NCBI GenBank assembly: GCA_039027855.1
Contig: JBCCJI010000005.1
Span: 131,813-195,812 of the forward strand
Reading direction: 5' to 3'
Source: Thermohalobaculum sp039027855
GTDB lineage: Bacteria > Pseudomonadota > Alphaproteobacteria > Rhodobacterales > Rhodobacteraceae
DNA length: 64,000 nt
Both the position numbers and the translations under genes were made by a program. Below the pieces are notes generated by a model. The model ran no database searches. It was not told the DNA's origin and saw nothing but the letters and a program-made list of their open reading frames with translations. Position 1 is the stretch's first letter. Every line of letters starts with the position of its first letter. Shown here in pieces: positions 25,691 to 35,123 of this stretch.

Positions 25691-27130
25691 TCAGCCAGCG
25701 CGCGCCTGACGCTCTTCGATGATCTCGCCCTCACTCTCCTCATCGGTGGCGGCGATGCGCACGCCACCGCGCGAGGTGGTCGAGACCCCGAGCATCTTCA
25801 GCTTTCGGTGCAGCGCCGAGCGTTCCATCCCGACAAAGGCGGCCGTGCGCGAGATGTTGCCGCCAAAGCGATTGATCTGCGCCACGAGATACTCGCGCTC
25901 GAACAGCTCGCGTGCTTCGCGCAGCGGCAGCGACGCGACGGTCGACAACAGATTGCCAAGCCCGGCCTCGTCGCTGTCACCGGTCGAGCCGGGCAGCTCG
26001 TCGGGTTGGATGACGCGGGCATCCGAGCCGAGGATCAACACCTGCTCCATCATATTCCGAAGCTGGCGCACATTGCCCGGCCAGGAGCGGGTCTGCAGCG
26101 CCGCCATGGCGGCATCCGACAGCACGCGGCGCAACAACCCCTGTTCGGCGGCAAAGCGATCCAGGAAGTAGTTGGCGAGATGCGGGATATCCTCGCGCCG
26201 CCGGTCAAGCGAGGGGACCTCGATCGGCATGACGTTCAGCCGGTGATAGAGATCCTCGCGGAAACGGCCGGCCTTGATCTCGGACATCAGATCGCGGTTG
26301 GTGGCCGAGATGACCCGGACATCGACCTTGACCGTCGCCGTGTCGCCGAGGCGCGCGAACGCCTGGTCGATCAGGACACGCAGGATCTTGGCCTGCGTCC
26401 CGTGTGGCATGTCACCGACCTCGTCGATGAACAGCGTCCCCTCGTGGGCGCGCTCAAAAAGACCGGTCTGAACGCTGCCATCCTCGCGGGTGCGGCCGAA
26501 CAGGACCTCTTCCATGCGGTCGCTTTCGACCGAGGCGGCGTTGACGACGACAAAGGGCTTGTCGGCGCGGTCCGAATTGTCGTGGATATAGCGGGCCGCG
26601 ACTTCCTTGCCCGAACCCGGGCCGCCGGAGAGCAGCACCCGGCTGCCGCCACGGGCGACGCGGTCGAGCTTGCCGCGCAGCGTCTGAAGCGCGTGGCCCT
26701 CACCGATCATCTGCCATTGCTGGGCCTCGGTCGTCTTCAGCTGGGCATTCTCACGCCGCAGGCGCGAGGCTTCGAGCGCGCGGCTTACCACGACCAGGAG
26801 CTGGTCCATGTTGAACGGCTTCTCGATGAAGTCGTATGCGCCCTGCTTCACCGCAGTGACCGCAAGCTCGATATTGCCATGTCCCGAGATGATGACGATC
26901 GGAATGCCGGGCCGGTCGCGCTTGACCGTCTTGAGGATTTCGATCCCGTCGAGACGCGAGCCCTGCAGCCAGATATCCAGGATCACAAGATCCGGTTCGG
27001 CCGTCTCGATCGCACGCAAGGCGCCATCGGCATCCTCGGCATCGCGGGTCTGGTGGCCCTCGTCCTGCAAGAGATCCGCGATCAGGTCGCGGATATCAGC
27101 CTCGTCGTCGACGATCAGAATGTCAGCCAT
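25691..27130 (-). CDS. ntrX: Nitrogen/redox response regulator NtrX
   Basis: NtrC-family response regulator paired with NtrY, 479 residues. The receiver domain has the acidic pair DDEAD near 8 and the phospho-acceptor Asp in LVILDIWLQ near 50. The AAA+ domain has Walker A GGPGSGKE near 170 and the Walker B region FIDEVGDMPHGTQ. The sigma54-contact loop GAFTGA is missing: LFGRTREDGSVQTGLFE stands in its place near 207-223. This loss is typical of alphaproteobacterial NtrX and implies sigma54-independent action. A Fis-type helix-turn-helix (ISRTAAFVGMERSALHRKL) closes the protein. Confidence 0.94.
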   Translation of the reverse strand: MADILIVDDEADIRDLIADLLQDEGHQTRDAEDADGALRAIETAEPDLVILDIWLQGSRLDGIEILKTVKRDRPGIPIVIISGHGNIELAVTAVKQGAYDFIEKPFNMDQLLVVVSRALEASRLRRENAQLKTTEAQQWQMIGEGHALQTLRGKLDRVARGGSRVLLSGGPGSGKEVAARYIHDNSDRADKPFVVVNAASVESDRMEEVLFGRTREDGSVQTGLFERAHEGTLFIDEVGDMPHGTQAKILRVLIDQAFARLGDTATVKVDVRVISATNRDLMSEIKAGRFREDLYHRLNVMPIEVPSLDRRREDIPHLANYFLDRFAAEQGLLRRVLSDAAMAALQTRSWPGNVRQLRNMMEQVLILGSDARVIQPDELPGSTGDSDEAGLGNLLSTVASLPLREARELFEREYLVAQINRFGGNISRTAAFVGMERSALHRKLKMLGVSTTSRGGVRIAATDEESEGEIIEERQARAG

Positions 27131-27134
27131 GGTT

Positions 27135-29501
27135 CTACTGCCCTTCGCTTGTCATGGCGCGCTCTTCTGGCGCGTTCGGTGTTGGTGTGGAGGTCTCCCT
27201 CGGCGTTCTGTCGCCCATCTCCTGCGGCGCGCTGCGCGGCAGGCGGAGGGTCAGAAGCGCTCCGTCGAGCCCGTGGCGACCATCCGCATCGCCGAGCGAC
27301 AGCGTGCCGCCGTGCTGCTCGACGATCTTGCGAACGATGGCGAGGCCAAGCCCCGTCCCCTTCGCGCGGGTCGTCATGTAAGGCTCTGTGAGGCGCTCAC
27401 GGCCCTCGCGCGGCAGGCCAACGCCATTGTCGACGATCTCGACGCGGAAGCCTCGCGGCGCGGCGGCGATGCAGACATGGATGATGCCGCCCGGCGGCTC
27501 GGCCTCGCGCTCGCGCCGTCCTTCGATCGCATCGGTCGCATTCTGCAGGAGGTTGGTGAGCGCTTGGCCGATCAAGCCACGATCCGCCTTGACCGGCAAA
27601 CGACCCTCGACACTGTCGACGCGATAGGTGATCCGCGCCCGGTCGTCCGGCCCACTCTCGGCACCGGCCTCCTGCAGCAGCACAGCCTCGCGCACCAGGT
27701 CGCCCAGATCTTCGCAGGTAAGCACCGGCTCGGGCATCTTGGCAAAGCGCGAGAAGGCATCGACCATCCGCCTGATCTGACCGGCCTGCCGGGTGATCAC
27801 ATCGAGCATGCGCTCCAGCTGCTGACCGTCGTCGCCAAGCCGCCCAACGAACTTGCGGCGCATGCGGTCGGCCGACAGCTGTATGGGCGTCAGCGGGTTC
27901 TTGATCTCATGGGCGATGCGGCGTGCGACATCGCCCCAGGCGGCCATGCGCTGCGCTTCGGCCAGCGCGGTGATGTCATCGAAGGTCAGCACCCACCCCT
28001 CGTCAGGCGCGGCGGGGTTCTTCAGCGCGATGCGGCACAGAAACTCCCGCTGCTGGCCGGCCACGCTGATCCGCACGTCGCCCCGCCCGATGCCGGTGGT
28101 GCCTTCCAGCGCCGCGTCGAACAACGGCCCGAATTCCGGCACAGCATCACCGAGTGCCCTGCCCTGAACCGATGTCCCATCGAGATCGAGCAACTGAAGC
28201 GTCGCGTCGTTGACCATGTCGACCACGCCCTCGCCGTTTAGCGCCATGACGCCCGCGCTGACCCCCGAAAGCACCGCCTCGGTCAGCCGGCGGCGACGCT
28301 CGGCCTCGCGACTTGCATCGACCAGGGCACCGCGCTGCGTCGAGAGCTGGCGCGCCATGGTGTTGAAGCTGCGGCTGAGGAAGCTGATCTCGTCGCCGCC
28401 GCGTTCCTCTTTGACGCGCACCGCCAGATCGCCCTCGCCGATGCGCTGCACGGCGCCCGCCAATCGCCCGACAGGACGCGCCAGACGTTCCGCAACCCAG
28501 AGACCCGCCATGGTGGAAGAGGCGATGACCAGCAGCGCAAAGCCCACATAGATCATCGCGAAGTCGCGCAGCAGCGTGCCGCGCTCACGCTCCAGCTGCT
28601 CATAGAGCTGGACGGTCTGCTCGGTCTCGTCGAGCAAACGCAGAACCTCGCCCTCAAGATCGCGCGAGACATAAAGGAATGCGTCAAAAAAATTGGTCAG
28701 ATAGACGAGCGCGCGGATCTCGTTGTTACGCTCATCCCCGGTGATCACCACCTCGCCCGCCCGGGCCCGTGCCAGTTCCGGCTCGGTCGGCGCCTCAAAG
28801 CTGAAGAGATAGCTGAACTCGCCGCGCGCGACGATCTCCCGGTCGGAGTTGAAGACGAACGCCTCAGGCAGTTCCCGCAGCAGCGCCTGCTGGCGCACGA
28901 GATCGTTGAGCTGGCGCGAAGTCAGGCCACCCGGCCCACCGGCCTCTCGGTTGAGATCATTGGCCATCGCCAGCACGTCACCGCGTATGTTCTCCCGGTG
29001 CTCGCGCTCATAGGCGCGCGCCACGTCGAGGGCGTTGCCCACCACGCTGCCAACGCGATCCGAAAACCAGCTTTCGATGCCGAAATTCACGCTCAGCGTC
29101 GCGAAGGCCGCGACCAGGATGGCGGGGATCAACGCCACGGCTGCAAACATGCCGGCGAGACGCAGGTGCAGTTTCGAGCCGATCCGCCCGGCCTTTCGGG
29201 CCTGCAGCAATCCCACGATGCGCAGCACGATGACGGCCACGAACGCCACCAGATAGGCAGCGTCCACAAGCAGCATGGTCCGGAGGGCCTCGCCGCCCAA
29301 CCCCTCGCGGTTCCCAAGAACCACGACCGTCGCGATCGCCAACAGTGGGCCGAGAATGATCAGGGGAACGAGGGTACGACGCTGGACCCAGCGCAGCAGG
29401 GCGCTTTCCCTGTACGCCGCGCGCGCCACCGGTCGAGCTACGGTTTCCGCCGTCGCGACCACGTTCACCTGCCCCCGTCCCAGGCTGTCTTTGCAGCCCA
29501 T
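27135..29501 (-). CDS. ntrY: Sensor histidine kinase NtrY
   Basis: Membrane sensor kinase for NtrX, 788 residues. Several hydrophobic segments lie in the first 130 residues, followed by a periplasmic-type sensory region (about 135-310), another membrane helix, HAMP (RLARPVGRLAGAVQRIGEGD near 340), PAS, HisKA with the phospho-accepting His in RIAHEIKNPL near 535, and HATPase with NATDAI and GTGLGLAIV. The C-terminal tail is Thr/Pro-rich. ntrX starts five bases after its stop codon, so the pair is co-translated. Confidence 0.94.
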   Translation of the reverse strand: MGCKDSLGRGQVNVVATAETVARPVARAAYRESALLRWVQRRTLVPLIILGPLLAIATVVVLGNREGLGGEALRTMLLVDAAYLVAFVAVIVLRIVGLLQARKAGRIGSKLHLRLAGMFAAVALIPAILVAAFATLSVNFGIESWFSDRVGSVVGNALDVARAYEREHRENIRGDVLAMANDLNREAGGPGGLTSRQLNDLVRQQALLRELPEAFVFNSDREIVARGEFSYLFSFEAPTEPELARARAGEVVITGDERNNEIRALVYLTNFFDAFLYVSRDLEGEVLRLLDETEQTVQLYEQLERERGTLLRDFAMIYVGFALLVIASSTMAGLWVAERLARPVGRLAGAVQRIGEGDLAVRVKEERGGDEISFLSRSFNTMARQLSTQRGALVDASREAERRRRLTEAVLSGVSAGVMALNGEGVVDMVNDATLQLLDLDGTSVQGRALGDAVPEFGPLFDAALEGTTGIGRGDVRISVAGQQREFLCRIALKNPAAPDEGWVLTFDDITALAEAQRMAAWGDVARRIAHEIKNPLTPIQLSADRMRRKFVGRLGDDGQQLERMLDVITRQAGQIRRMVDAFSRFAKMPEPVLTCEDLGDLVREAVLLQEAGAESGPDDRARITYRVDSVEGRLPVKADRGLIGQALTNLLQNATDAIEGRREREAEPPGGIIHVCIAAAPRGFRVEIVDNGVGLPREGRERLTEPYMTTRAKGTGLGLAIVRKIVEQHGGTLSLGDADGRHGLDGALLTLRLPRSAPQEMGDRTPRETSTPTPNAPEERAMTSEGQ

Positions 29502-29575
29502 GATCCAGGCGCTGCGGCGCGCCTGTGATCAGTTGGTCACATGCCGAGGCGCGCAGCCGGATGATTGTTGCGCGC

Positions 29576-31042
29576 TTACATCAGTTTTTTGCCCCGCGTG
29601 ACCGGAATGTCAAGCTCACGGATTTTCTTGCGCAAGGTGTTCCGGTTGATGCCGAGCAGATCAGCGGCTCGCAGTTGATTGCCGCGGGTCGCGGCCATGG
29701 TGAGCGCGATGAGCGGCATCTCCACCTCGCGGATCACACGGTCATAGAGCCCGTCTGGCGGCAGCCCCTCGCCGTGCAGCTGGAAATAGCGGCGCAGGTG
29801 CAGTTCGACCGCGGCGCCGAGCGTGCGGCCGCTTTCACCGGGATCGACATCGGCCGGCGGCCCGTCGCGGCTTTTAAGCTCGGTCTCCACCACCTCGGCC
29901 GCAACGACGTCGTCAGGGCAGAGCACTGCGATGCGGCGCACCACGTTCTCCAGCTCACGCACGTTGCCGGGCCAGCGATAGCTCTTGAGCGCTTCGAGAG
30001 CATCCGCGTGGAAGCTCTTGGATGGCAGTCCTTCCTTCTCGGCGCGGGCGAGGAAGTGACGGGCCAGATCGGGGATGTCATCGATGCGATCGCGGAGCGC
30101 CGGGAGCCGGATCGGCACGACATTGATGCGATAGTAGAGGTCTTCCCGGAAACGCCCTTCGGCGATGAGGTTTCTCAGGTCCTGATGGGTCGCCGCGACA
30201 ATCCTCACATCGGCGCGGCGCGGCACGCGGCCGCCGACGCTCGTGTACTCGCCCTCCTGCAGAACGCGCAGCAACCGGGTTTGCGCCTCGTGCGGCATGT
30301 CCCCGATCTCGTCGAGGAACAGCGTTCCGCCCTGCGCCTGCTCGAAGCGGCCGGCCATGCGCTCGGTGGCCCCGGTGAAGGCCCCTTTTTCGTGACCGAA
30401 AAGTTCGCTCTCGATCAGTTCGCGGGGGATCGCGGCCATGTTGATCGCAACGAAGGGACCGCGCGCACGCTTGCCAAAGTTATGTAGCGCACGGGCGACG
30501 AGTTCCTTACCCGTCCCGCTTTCGCCGGTCACCATGACGCTGAGATCGGTGTGCATGAGCCGCGCCATCACGCGATAGACGTCCTGCATCGCGGTCGAGC
30601 GGCCGATCATGGGCAGATTCTGCTCGGTCGCCTCGGCGATCTCGGTCGTCTCGCGCGCCATGCGATCGCCAAGGCCCTTTTCGACGACCTGCAGCAGCTC
30701 TTTCAGATCGAAGGGCTTGGGCAGGTATTCGTAGGCCCCGACCTCGGTCGCGCGGATCGCGGTCAGCACCGTGTTCTGCGCGCTCATCACGATGACCGGC
30801 AGTTCCGGCCGGCGTTTGCGGATCGCGGGCAGCAGGTCGAGCGCATCGCCATCGGGCATATGCACATCGGTCACCACGATGTTCCCCTCGCCCTCCTCCA
30901 CCATGCGCCAGAGCGCTGTCGACGATCCGGTCGCGCGCACCCGGCAGCCGATCCGGGCCAAGGCCTGGCTCAGCACCGTACGGATTGCGCGGTCGTCATC
31001 GGCCAGCAGCACCGTTCGCCCGTGCTCGCCCATCGTCGTCAT
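29576..31042 (-). CDS. ntrC: Nitrogen regulation response regulator NtrC
   Basis: Transcription activator for nitrogen-limitation genes, 488 residues. The receiver domain has the acidic pair near 16 (LLADDDRA) and the phospho-Asp in IVVTDVHMPDGD near 58. The AAA+ domain holds Walker A GESGTGKE near 175 and a complete GAFTGA loop (HEKGAFTGAT near 215-224) for contacting sigma54; Walker B is TLFLDEIGDMP. The C-terminal Fis-type helix-turn-helix contains NQLRAADLLGINRNTLRKKI. Its start overlaps the ntrB stop by four bases. The intact GAFTGA matters because NtrC of Rhodobacter capsulatus is known to lack it and to work with sigma70. Confidence 0.95.
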   Translation of the reverse strand: MTTMGEHGRTVLLADDDRAIRTVLSQALARIGCRVRATGSSTALWRMVEEGEGNIVVTDVHMPDGDALDLLPAIRKRRPELPVIVMSAQNTVLTAIRATEVGAYEYLPKPFDLKELLQVVEKGLGDRMARETTEIAEATEQNLPMIGRSTAMQDVYRVMARLMHTDLSVMVTGESGTGKELVARALHNFGKRARGPFVAINMAAIPRELIESELFGHEKGAFTGATERMAGRFEQAQGGTLFLDEIGDMPHEAQTRLLRVLQEGEYTSVGGRVPRRADVRIVAATHQDLRNLIAEGRFREDLYYRINVVPIRLPALRDRIDDIPDLARHFLARAEKEGLPSKSFHADALEALKSYRWPGNVRELENVVRRIAVLCPDDVVAAEVVETELKSRDGPPADVDPGESGRTLGAAVELHLRRYFQLHGEGLPPDGLYDRVIREVEMPLIALTMAATRGNQLRAADLLGINRNTLRKKIRELDIPVTRGKKLM

Positions 31043-32178
31043 CCCTCTGCGCTCTCTGTCCGGGGCCTGTTCGGGGCCAGATCGGTGACCTCGAAACCGG
31101 CGAGTTCCTGCGCGGTCGCGATGGGCAGACGCAGCCGCATGCGCGTCCAGCCCGGCTCGCTCTCGCAGGCGATGGTGCCGCCATGGTCGGCGACCACTTT
31201 CGAGACGTATGCAAGCCCGAGGCCAGAGCCCGTGCTCTTGGAGGTCACGAAAGGCTCGAACAGATGATCGGCCAGGTTCTCGGGCACCCCGCGGCCGTTA
31301 TCGGCGATGGTGACCTGCAGCGGCAGCGATGCGCGCTTGCCCGTGGCCGTCATGACCTTGACGCCCGAGCGGTAGGCCGTGCGCACCGTGATGAGGCCAC
31401 CGACCTCGGGCGTTGCTTCTGCCGCATTCTTAAGCAGGTTGAGCATCACCTGGATTAGCTGATCGGCATCGCCCATGACCGGCGGCAAGGAAGGATCGTA
31501 TTCCTCGATAAAGCGCAGGTGCCGGCCAAAGCCCGCCTTGGCCGATGTCACCGCACGGTCCAGCACGTCGTGGATATTAACCGGGCGCGATGTGCTGAGC
31601 CCGTGGATCCCGAAACTCTCGACCCGTTCCAGCAGTGCCGAAATCCGGTCGGTCTCGGCCCTGATGAGATCGGTCAATTCTCGGTCCCGGTCGCCCAGCG
31701 TCATCTGCAACAGCTGTGCGGCGCCAGAGATCCCGGCGAGCGGGTTCTTGACCTCGTGGGCGAGCATGGCCGCCATCCCCGTCATCGAGCGGGCGGCATC
31801 GCGGTGGCTGAGCGAGCGGTCCATACTCTCGGCGATGGCGCGGGGGTGAATGACGAGGATCGCGCGGCCATCGACATCGTCCGGCAGAGGCGCGCAATGC
31901 AGGTCCACAAGACGCGTCGGCTGCTCTGGCAGCGTGAACTCCACCTCGTAATCCGCCATGGAACTGACGCGGCGCACGGCCTCGCCGATCAGTCCCGCGG
32001 CGCGGCTTGTCTTGCCGACAAGCTCCACCATCGACTGTCCGACCAGCTGGCGCTCCGAGGTGGCCAGAAACGCCTCCGCCGCCGCGTTGACCGCGTTGAT
32101 GACGCCGGCGCTGTCGAGTACAACAGAGGGGTTGGGAAGCGCGTTCCAAAGCTGCGTCTCGGTCGGGATCCGGTTCAT
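31039..32178 (-). CDS. ntrB: Nitrogen regulation sensor kinase NtrB
   Basis: Soluble histidine kinase/phosphatase for NtrC, controlled by PII, 379 residues. An N-terminal PAS domain (about 10-125) is followed by HisKA with the phospho-accepting His in MLAHEVKNPLAGISGAAQLL near 140, then HATPase with NLLKNAAEA near 245 and GSGLGLAYVSKVVADHGG near 320. No membrane segments, as expected for NtrB. Both ends overlap their neighbours by four bases (dusB upstream, ntrC downstream), a tight nifR3-ntrB-ntrC unit. Confidence 0.95.
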   Translation of the reverse strand: MNRIPTETQLWNALPNPSVVLDSAGVINAVNAAAEAFLATSERQLVGQSMVELVGKTSRAAGLIGEAVRRVSSMADYEVEFTLPEQPTRLVDLHCAPLPDDVDGRAILVIHPRAIAESMDRSLSHRDAARSMTGMAAMLAHEVKNPLAGISGAAQLLQMTLGDRDRELTDLIRAETDRISALLERVESFGIHGLSTSRPVNIHDVLDRAVTSAKAGFGRHLRFIEEYDPSLPPVMGDADQLIQVMLNLLKNAAEATPEVGGLITVRTAYRSGVKVMTATGKRASLPLQVTIADNGRGVPENLADHLFEPFVTSKSTGSGLGLAYVSKVVADHGGTIACESEPGWTRMRLRLPIATAQELAGFEVTDLAPNRPRTESAEG

Positions 32179-33173
32179 GCCGCCACCTTTGCGAGGCCCT
32201 GCCCGCCGTCTGTCTCATCAAGCCAGCTGTGGAGCGCCGCTTCCACCGCTTGGGTATTTTCGGCGCGCACCAAGCGTTTACGGAGGGTGCTGCCACCTGG
32301 CAGTGCTTCCGCGTACCAACCGAGATGCTTGCGCGCCGTCCTGAGGCCGAGCGCCTCGCCGTAATGCTCAAGCTGCGCCGCATGGTGGGAAAGGATCAGC
32401 TCGACCAGCGCCGCGCCGGAAGGCGCTGGCGGCACGGCGCGGCTCTCCAGCGCCGCCATGACCTGTGAGGGCAGCCAAGGCAGCCCCCGTGCGCCACGCC
32501 CGATCATCACCGCCGCGGCACCGGATGCCGACAGGGCGGATCGGGCACTTGCCGCATCAGTGATATCGCCGTTGGCGATCACCGGCACGTCGACCGCATC
32601 CACCACGGCACCGATCGCCTTCCAATCGGCGTGGCCTTTGTAGAAGTCGCACCGCGTGCGCCCGTGGATCGTAATCGCCTGCACCCCGGCGGCTGCTGCG
32701 CGCCGTGCGATGGCCGGGGCTGTCATGACCGCGCGGTCCCAGCCGAGGCGCATCTTCAGCGTGACCGGGACATCGACCGCGGCGACGACCGCTTCGATCA
32801 GCGACAGGGCGTGGTCGGGATCGCGCATCAACGCCGAGCCCGAAAGACCGTTGGTCACCTTCTTGGCCGGGCAGCCCATGTTGATGTCGACGATGCGCGC
32901 GCCCTGCCCCGCCACGAGTTTCGCGGCCTCCGCCATCCAGTACGCTTCGCGCCCGGCGATCTGAACGGCGGTCAGCCCGTCATCGGCATCGAGCTCGGCC
33001 TTGGCACGCACGCTGGCCATGCCACCGAGCATTTCGCGACTTGCAACCATTTCCGAGACCACGAGGCCGATGCCGAATTTCCGCACCAGACGGCGAAACG
33101 GCCGGTCCGTGATGCCAGCCATCGGTGCAAGGATCACCGATCCAGTGACGCCCAAAGCGCCAAGTGCCGTCAT
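32175..33173 (-). CDS. dusB: tRNA-dihydrouridine synthase (DusB/NifR3)
   Basis: FMN enzyme that reduces uridines in the tRNA D-loop, 332 residues. The N-terminal TIM barrel opens with LAPMAGITDRPFR (residues 15-27); the catalytic Cys is in MGCPAKKVTNGLSGSALMRD near 99; FMN-phosphate contacts are seen in IGRGARGLPWL near 223. The gene was named nifR3 in Rhodobacter because it heads the ntrBC operon, and here too it is the first gene of a nine-gene same-strand block running to hflX. Its promoter must lie in the 211-bp gap before ispDF. Confidence 0.95.
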   Translation of the reverse strand: MTALGALGVTGSVILAPMAGITDRPFRRLVRKFGIGLVVSEMVASREMLGGMASVRAKAELDADDGLTAVQIAGREAYWMAEAAKLVAGQGARIVDINMGCPAKKVTNGLSGSALMRDPDHALSLIEAVVAAVDVPVTLKMRLGWDRAVMTAPAIARRAAAAGVQAITIHGRTRCDFYKGHADWKAIGAVVDAVDVPVIANGDITDAASARSALSASGAAAVMIGRGARGLPWLPSQVMAALESRAVPPAPSGAALVELILSHHAAQLEHYGEALGLRTARKHLGWYAEALPGGSTLRKRLVRAENTQAVEAALHSWLDETDGGQGLAKVAA

Positions 33174-33384
33174 GGTGCCTATTCCCTATGCAACCGATAC
33201 GTGAATACGCCCTGCGCTTGTGTCGTGCAAGGCCCGACCATAGAACCGTCGCGCTCGGATCGGCAGGTCGCGGGCGCTCAGCCCGATCCCGCCCCGCAAC
33301 AGGACAGCCCAGCCGGATGTGCACGCCTCTCCCTCGCCGTGGCGACCGTCAATCCCCCGCGCTTCGGCCGGCGGGGAGTTTCGC

Positions 33385-34584
33385 ATGAGCGTCGCCGCCG
33401 TCATCGTCGCGGCGGGCCGGGGGACGCGGCTCGGCGGGCCGGTCGCCAAGCAATACCGGCTTTTGGCGGGGCGCTCGGTGCTGGCGCATACGATCGAGCA
33501 GGCGTTGGGCTGCGCGGCTGTCGATCATGTGATCGTCGCGATCGGCGCGGAAGATGGCCCGGCCTACGCGGCGGCTGTGGCCGAGATCGCCGATGCGCGC
33601 CTGATGGCGCCGGCCTTGGGTGGCGCCACGCGGGCGGACAGTGTGCGCGCGGCGCTGGAAGCGCTGGAGGATACCGCGCCGCAGACAGTCCTCGTCCACG
33701 ACGCGGCGCGCCCCTTCGCGACCCCGGCGCTGTGGCAGAGGGTGATCGACGCGATTGATGACAATACGGGCGCAATCGCGGCCGAAGCGGTGGTCGATGC
33801 GCTCTGGCGCGAGGACGAGCAGGCCTGCGCCGAGACGCCCGTACCCCGCGCCGGCCTCTGGCGCGCACAAACACCGCAAGCCTTTCCCTTCGAAGCGCTG
33901 CTGGCTGCCCACCGGGGCGAGGCCGCGAGCGACAGCCCACCGGCGCTCGACGATGCCGAGGTCTTCCGTAGGGCGGGTCATGCGGTCCGACTGGTCGAGG
34001 GGCTTTCGGAGAACTTCAAGATCACCACGGCCGCCGATCTTGCCCGCGCCGAGCGGATGCTTACGCCATCGCCTGCGGACAGATCCGCCCCGATCCCCGA
34101 TGTCAGGACCGGTCATGGGTTTGACGTGCACCGCTTCGGACCGGGCGATCATGTCTGGCTTTGCGGGGTGAGGCTGCCCCACTCGGCACGGCTCATGGGG
34201 CATTCCGATGCCGATGTCGGGCTGCACGCGCTCGCCGATGCGCTCTACGGTGCGCTGGCCGAAGGCGACATCGGCACCCATTTTCCACCCTCCGACCCGC
34301 AGTGGAAGGGCGCCGAGAGCCACCAGTTCCTGAGCCATGCCGCCGGGCGCGTGCGGGCGCGCGGTGGGCGCATCGGAAATGTGGATGTGACACTCCTCTG
34401 TGAAGCACCCAAGATCGGGCCCCATGCACCGGCCATGCGCGCCCGCTTGGCCGAGATTTTGGGAATTGATGCCGGGCGGATCGGCCTCAAAGCCACCACC
34501 ATGGAGCGGATGGGCTTTATCGGACGCGAGGAGGGCATGGGCTGCATCGCCAATGCGACCGTTATCCTGCCGGGTACGCCATGA
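33385..34584 (+). CDS. ispDF: Bifunctional IspD/IspF (MEP pathway)
   Basis: Fusion of 2-C-methyl-D-erythritol 4-phosphate cytidylyltransferase and 2-C-methyl-D-erythritol 2,4-cyclodiphosphate synthase, catalysing two non-consecutive steps of isoprenoid precursor synthesis. 399 residues. IspD occupies about 1-230 with the CTP-binding VIVAAGRGTRLGG at 5-17 and VLVHDAARPF near 105. IspF follows, with the metal ligands in GHGFDVHRF near 246 and GHSDADVGLHAL near 272. The ATG at 33385 has GGGGAG upstream. The fusion is common in alphaproteobacteria. The stop overlaps the pgpA start by four bases. Confidence 0.96.
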   Translation: MSVAAVIVAAGRGTRLGGPVAKQYRLLAGRSVLAHTIEQALGCAAVDHVIVAIGAEDGPAYAAAVAEIADARLMAPALGGATRADSVRAALEALEDTAPQTVLVHDAARPFATPALWQRVIDAIDDNTGAIAAEAVVDALWREDEQACAETPVPRAGLWRAQTPQAFPFEALLAAHRGEAASDSPPALDDAEVFRRAGHAVRLVEGLSENFKITTAADLARAERMLTPSPADRSAPIPDVRTGHGFDVHRFGPGDHVWLCGVRLPHSARLMGHSDADVGLHALADALYGALAEGDIGTHFPPSDPQWKGAESHQFLSHAAGRVRARGGRIGNVDVTLLCEAPKIGPHAPAMRARLAEILGIDAGRIGLKATTMERMGFIGREEGMGCIANATVILPGTP

Positions 34585-35123
34585 GCATGCCCATCGGAAC
34601 ATCGACGCATGCCGGCATCGCCGAGATCATCGCGACGCTGGGTCCCCTCGGCGCGCTCGCCGGGGCGCCCGGCACCTACGCCTCGCTCGCGGCGATCCCG
34701 CTTTGCTGGGCGCTGCATGCGCTGGGCGGCGCGTGGCTGCTGCTGCCGGCAACGCTGCTGATCACAGCGGTCGGGTGGTGGGCGACAGGCGTGGTGCTCG
34801 CCGCGCGCGGCGCAGAGGGTGGCGCCGATGACAGCGATCCTTCCGATGTTGTGATCGACGAGGTGGCGGGCATGATGATCGCGCTCTGGCCGCTCTCGAT
34901 CGGGCTCACCATGGTTGGGGCGCCGGCATCGGTTTGGCCCTGGCCCGGCGTGCTTTTCGGGTTTGTCATGTTTCGCGCGCTCGACATCCTGAAACCCCCG
35001 CCGGTCTCGACCGCCGAAAGACTACCGGGGGCAACGGGCGTGATGGCCGATGACCTGGTCGCCGGGACCATCACCGCCCTTCTCGCGACGTTTGCAGCAG
35101 GAGTTGCCCATGGCTGGTTCTGA
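34581..35123 (+). CDS. pgpA: Phosphatidylglycerophosphatase A
   Basis: Membrane lipid phosphatase converting phosphatidylglycerophosphate to phosphatidylglycerol, 180 residues. Three to four hydrophobic segments are visible. The family signature VVIDEVAGMMIAL near 89-101 and FRALDILKPPPV near 131-142 are intact, as is GVMADDLVAG near the C-terminus. It overlaps ispDF by four bases and cinA by fourteen, so the three are one transcriptional unit. Confidence 0.93.
   Translation: MSMPIGTSTHAGIAEIIATLGPLGALAGAPGTYASLAAIPLCWALHALGGAWLLLPATLLITAVGWWATGVVLAARGAEGGADDSDPSDVVIDEVAGMMIALWPLSIGLTMVGAPASVWPWPGVLFGFVMFRALDILKPPPVSTAERLPGATGVMADDLVAGTITALLATFAAGVAHGWF

Noticed and set aside
24716..27391. 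891-codon plus-strand open frame over trkA-ntrX
   Set aside because: It spans two well-supported minus-strand genes and the gap between them; no recognisable protein.
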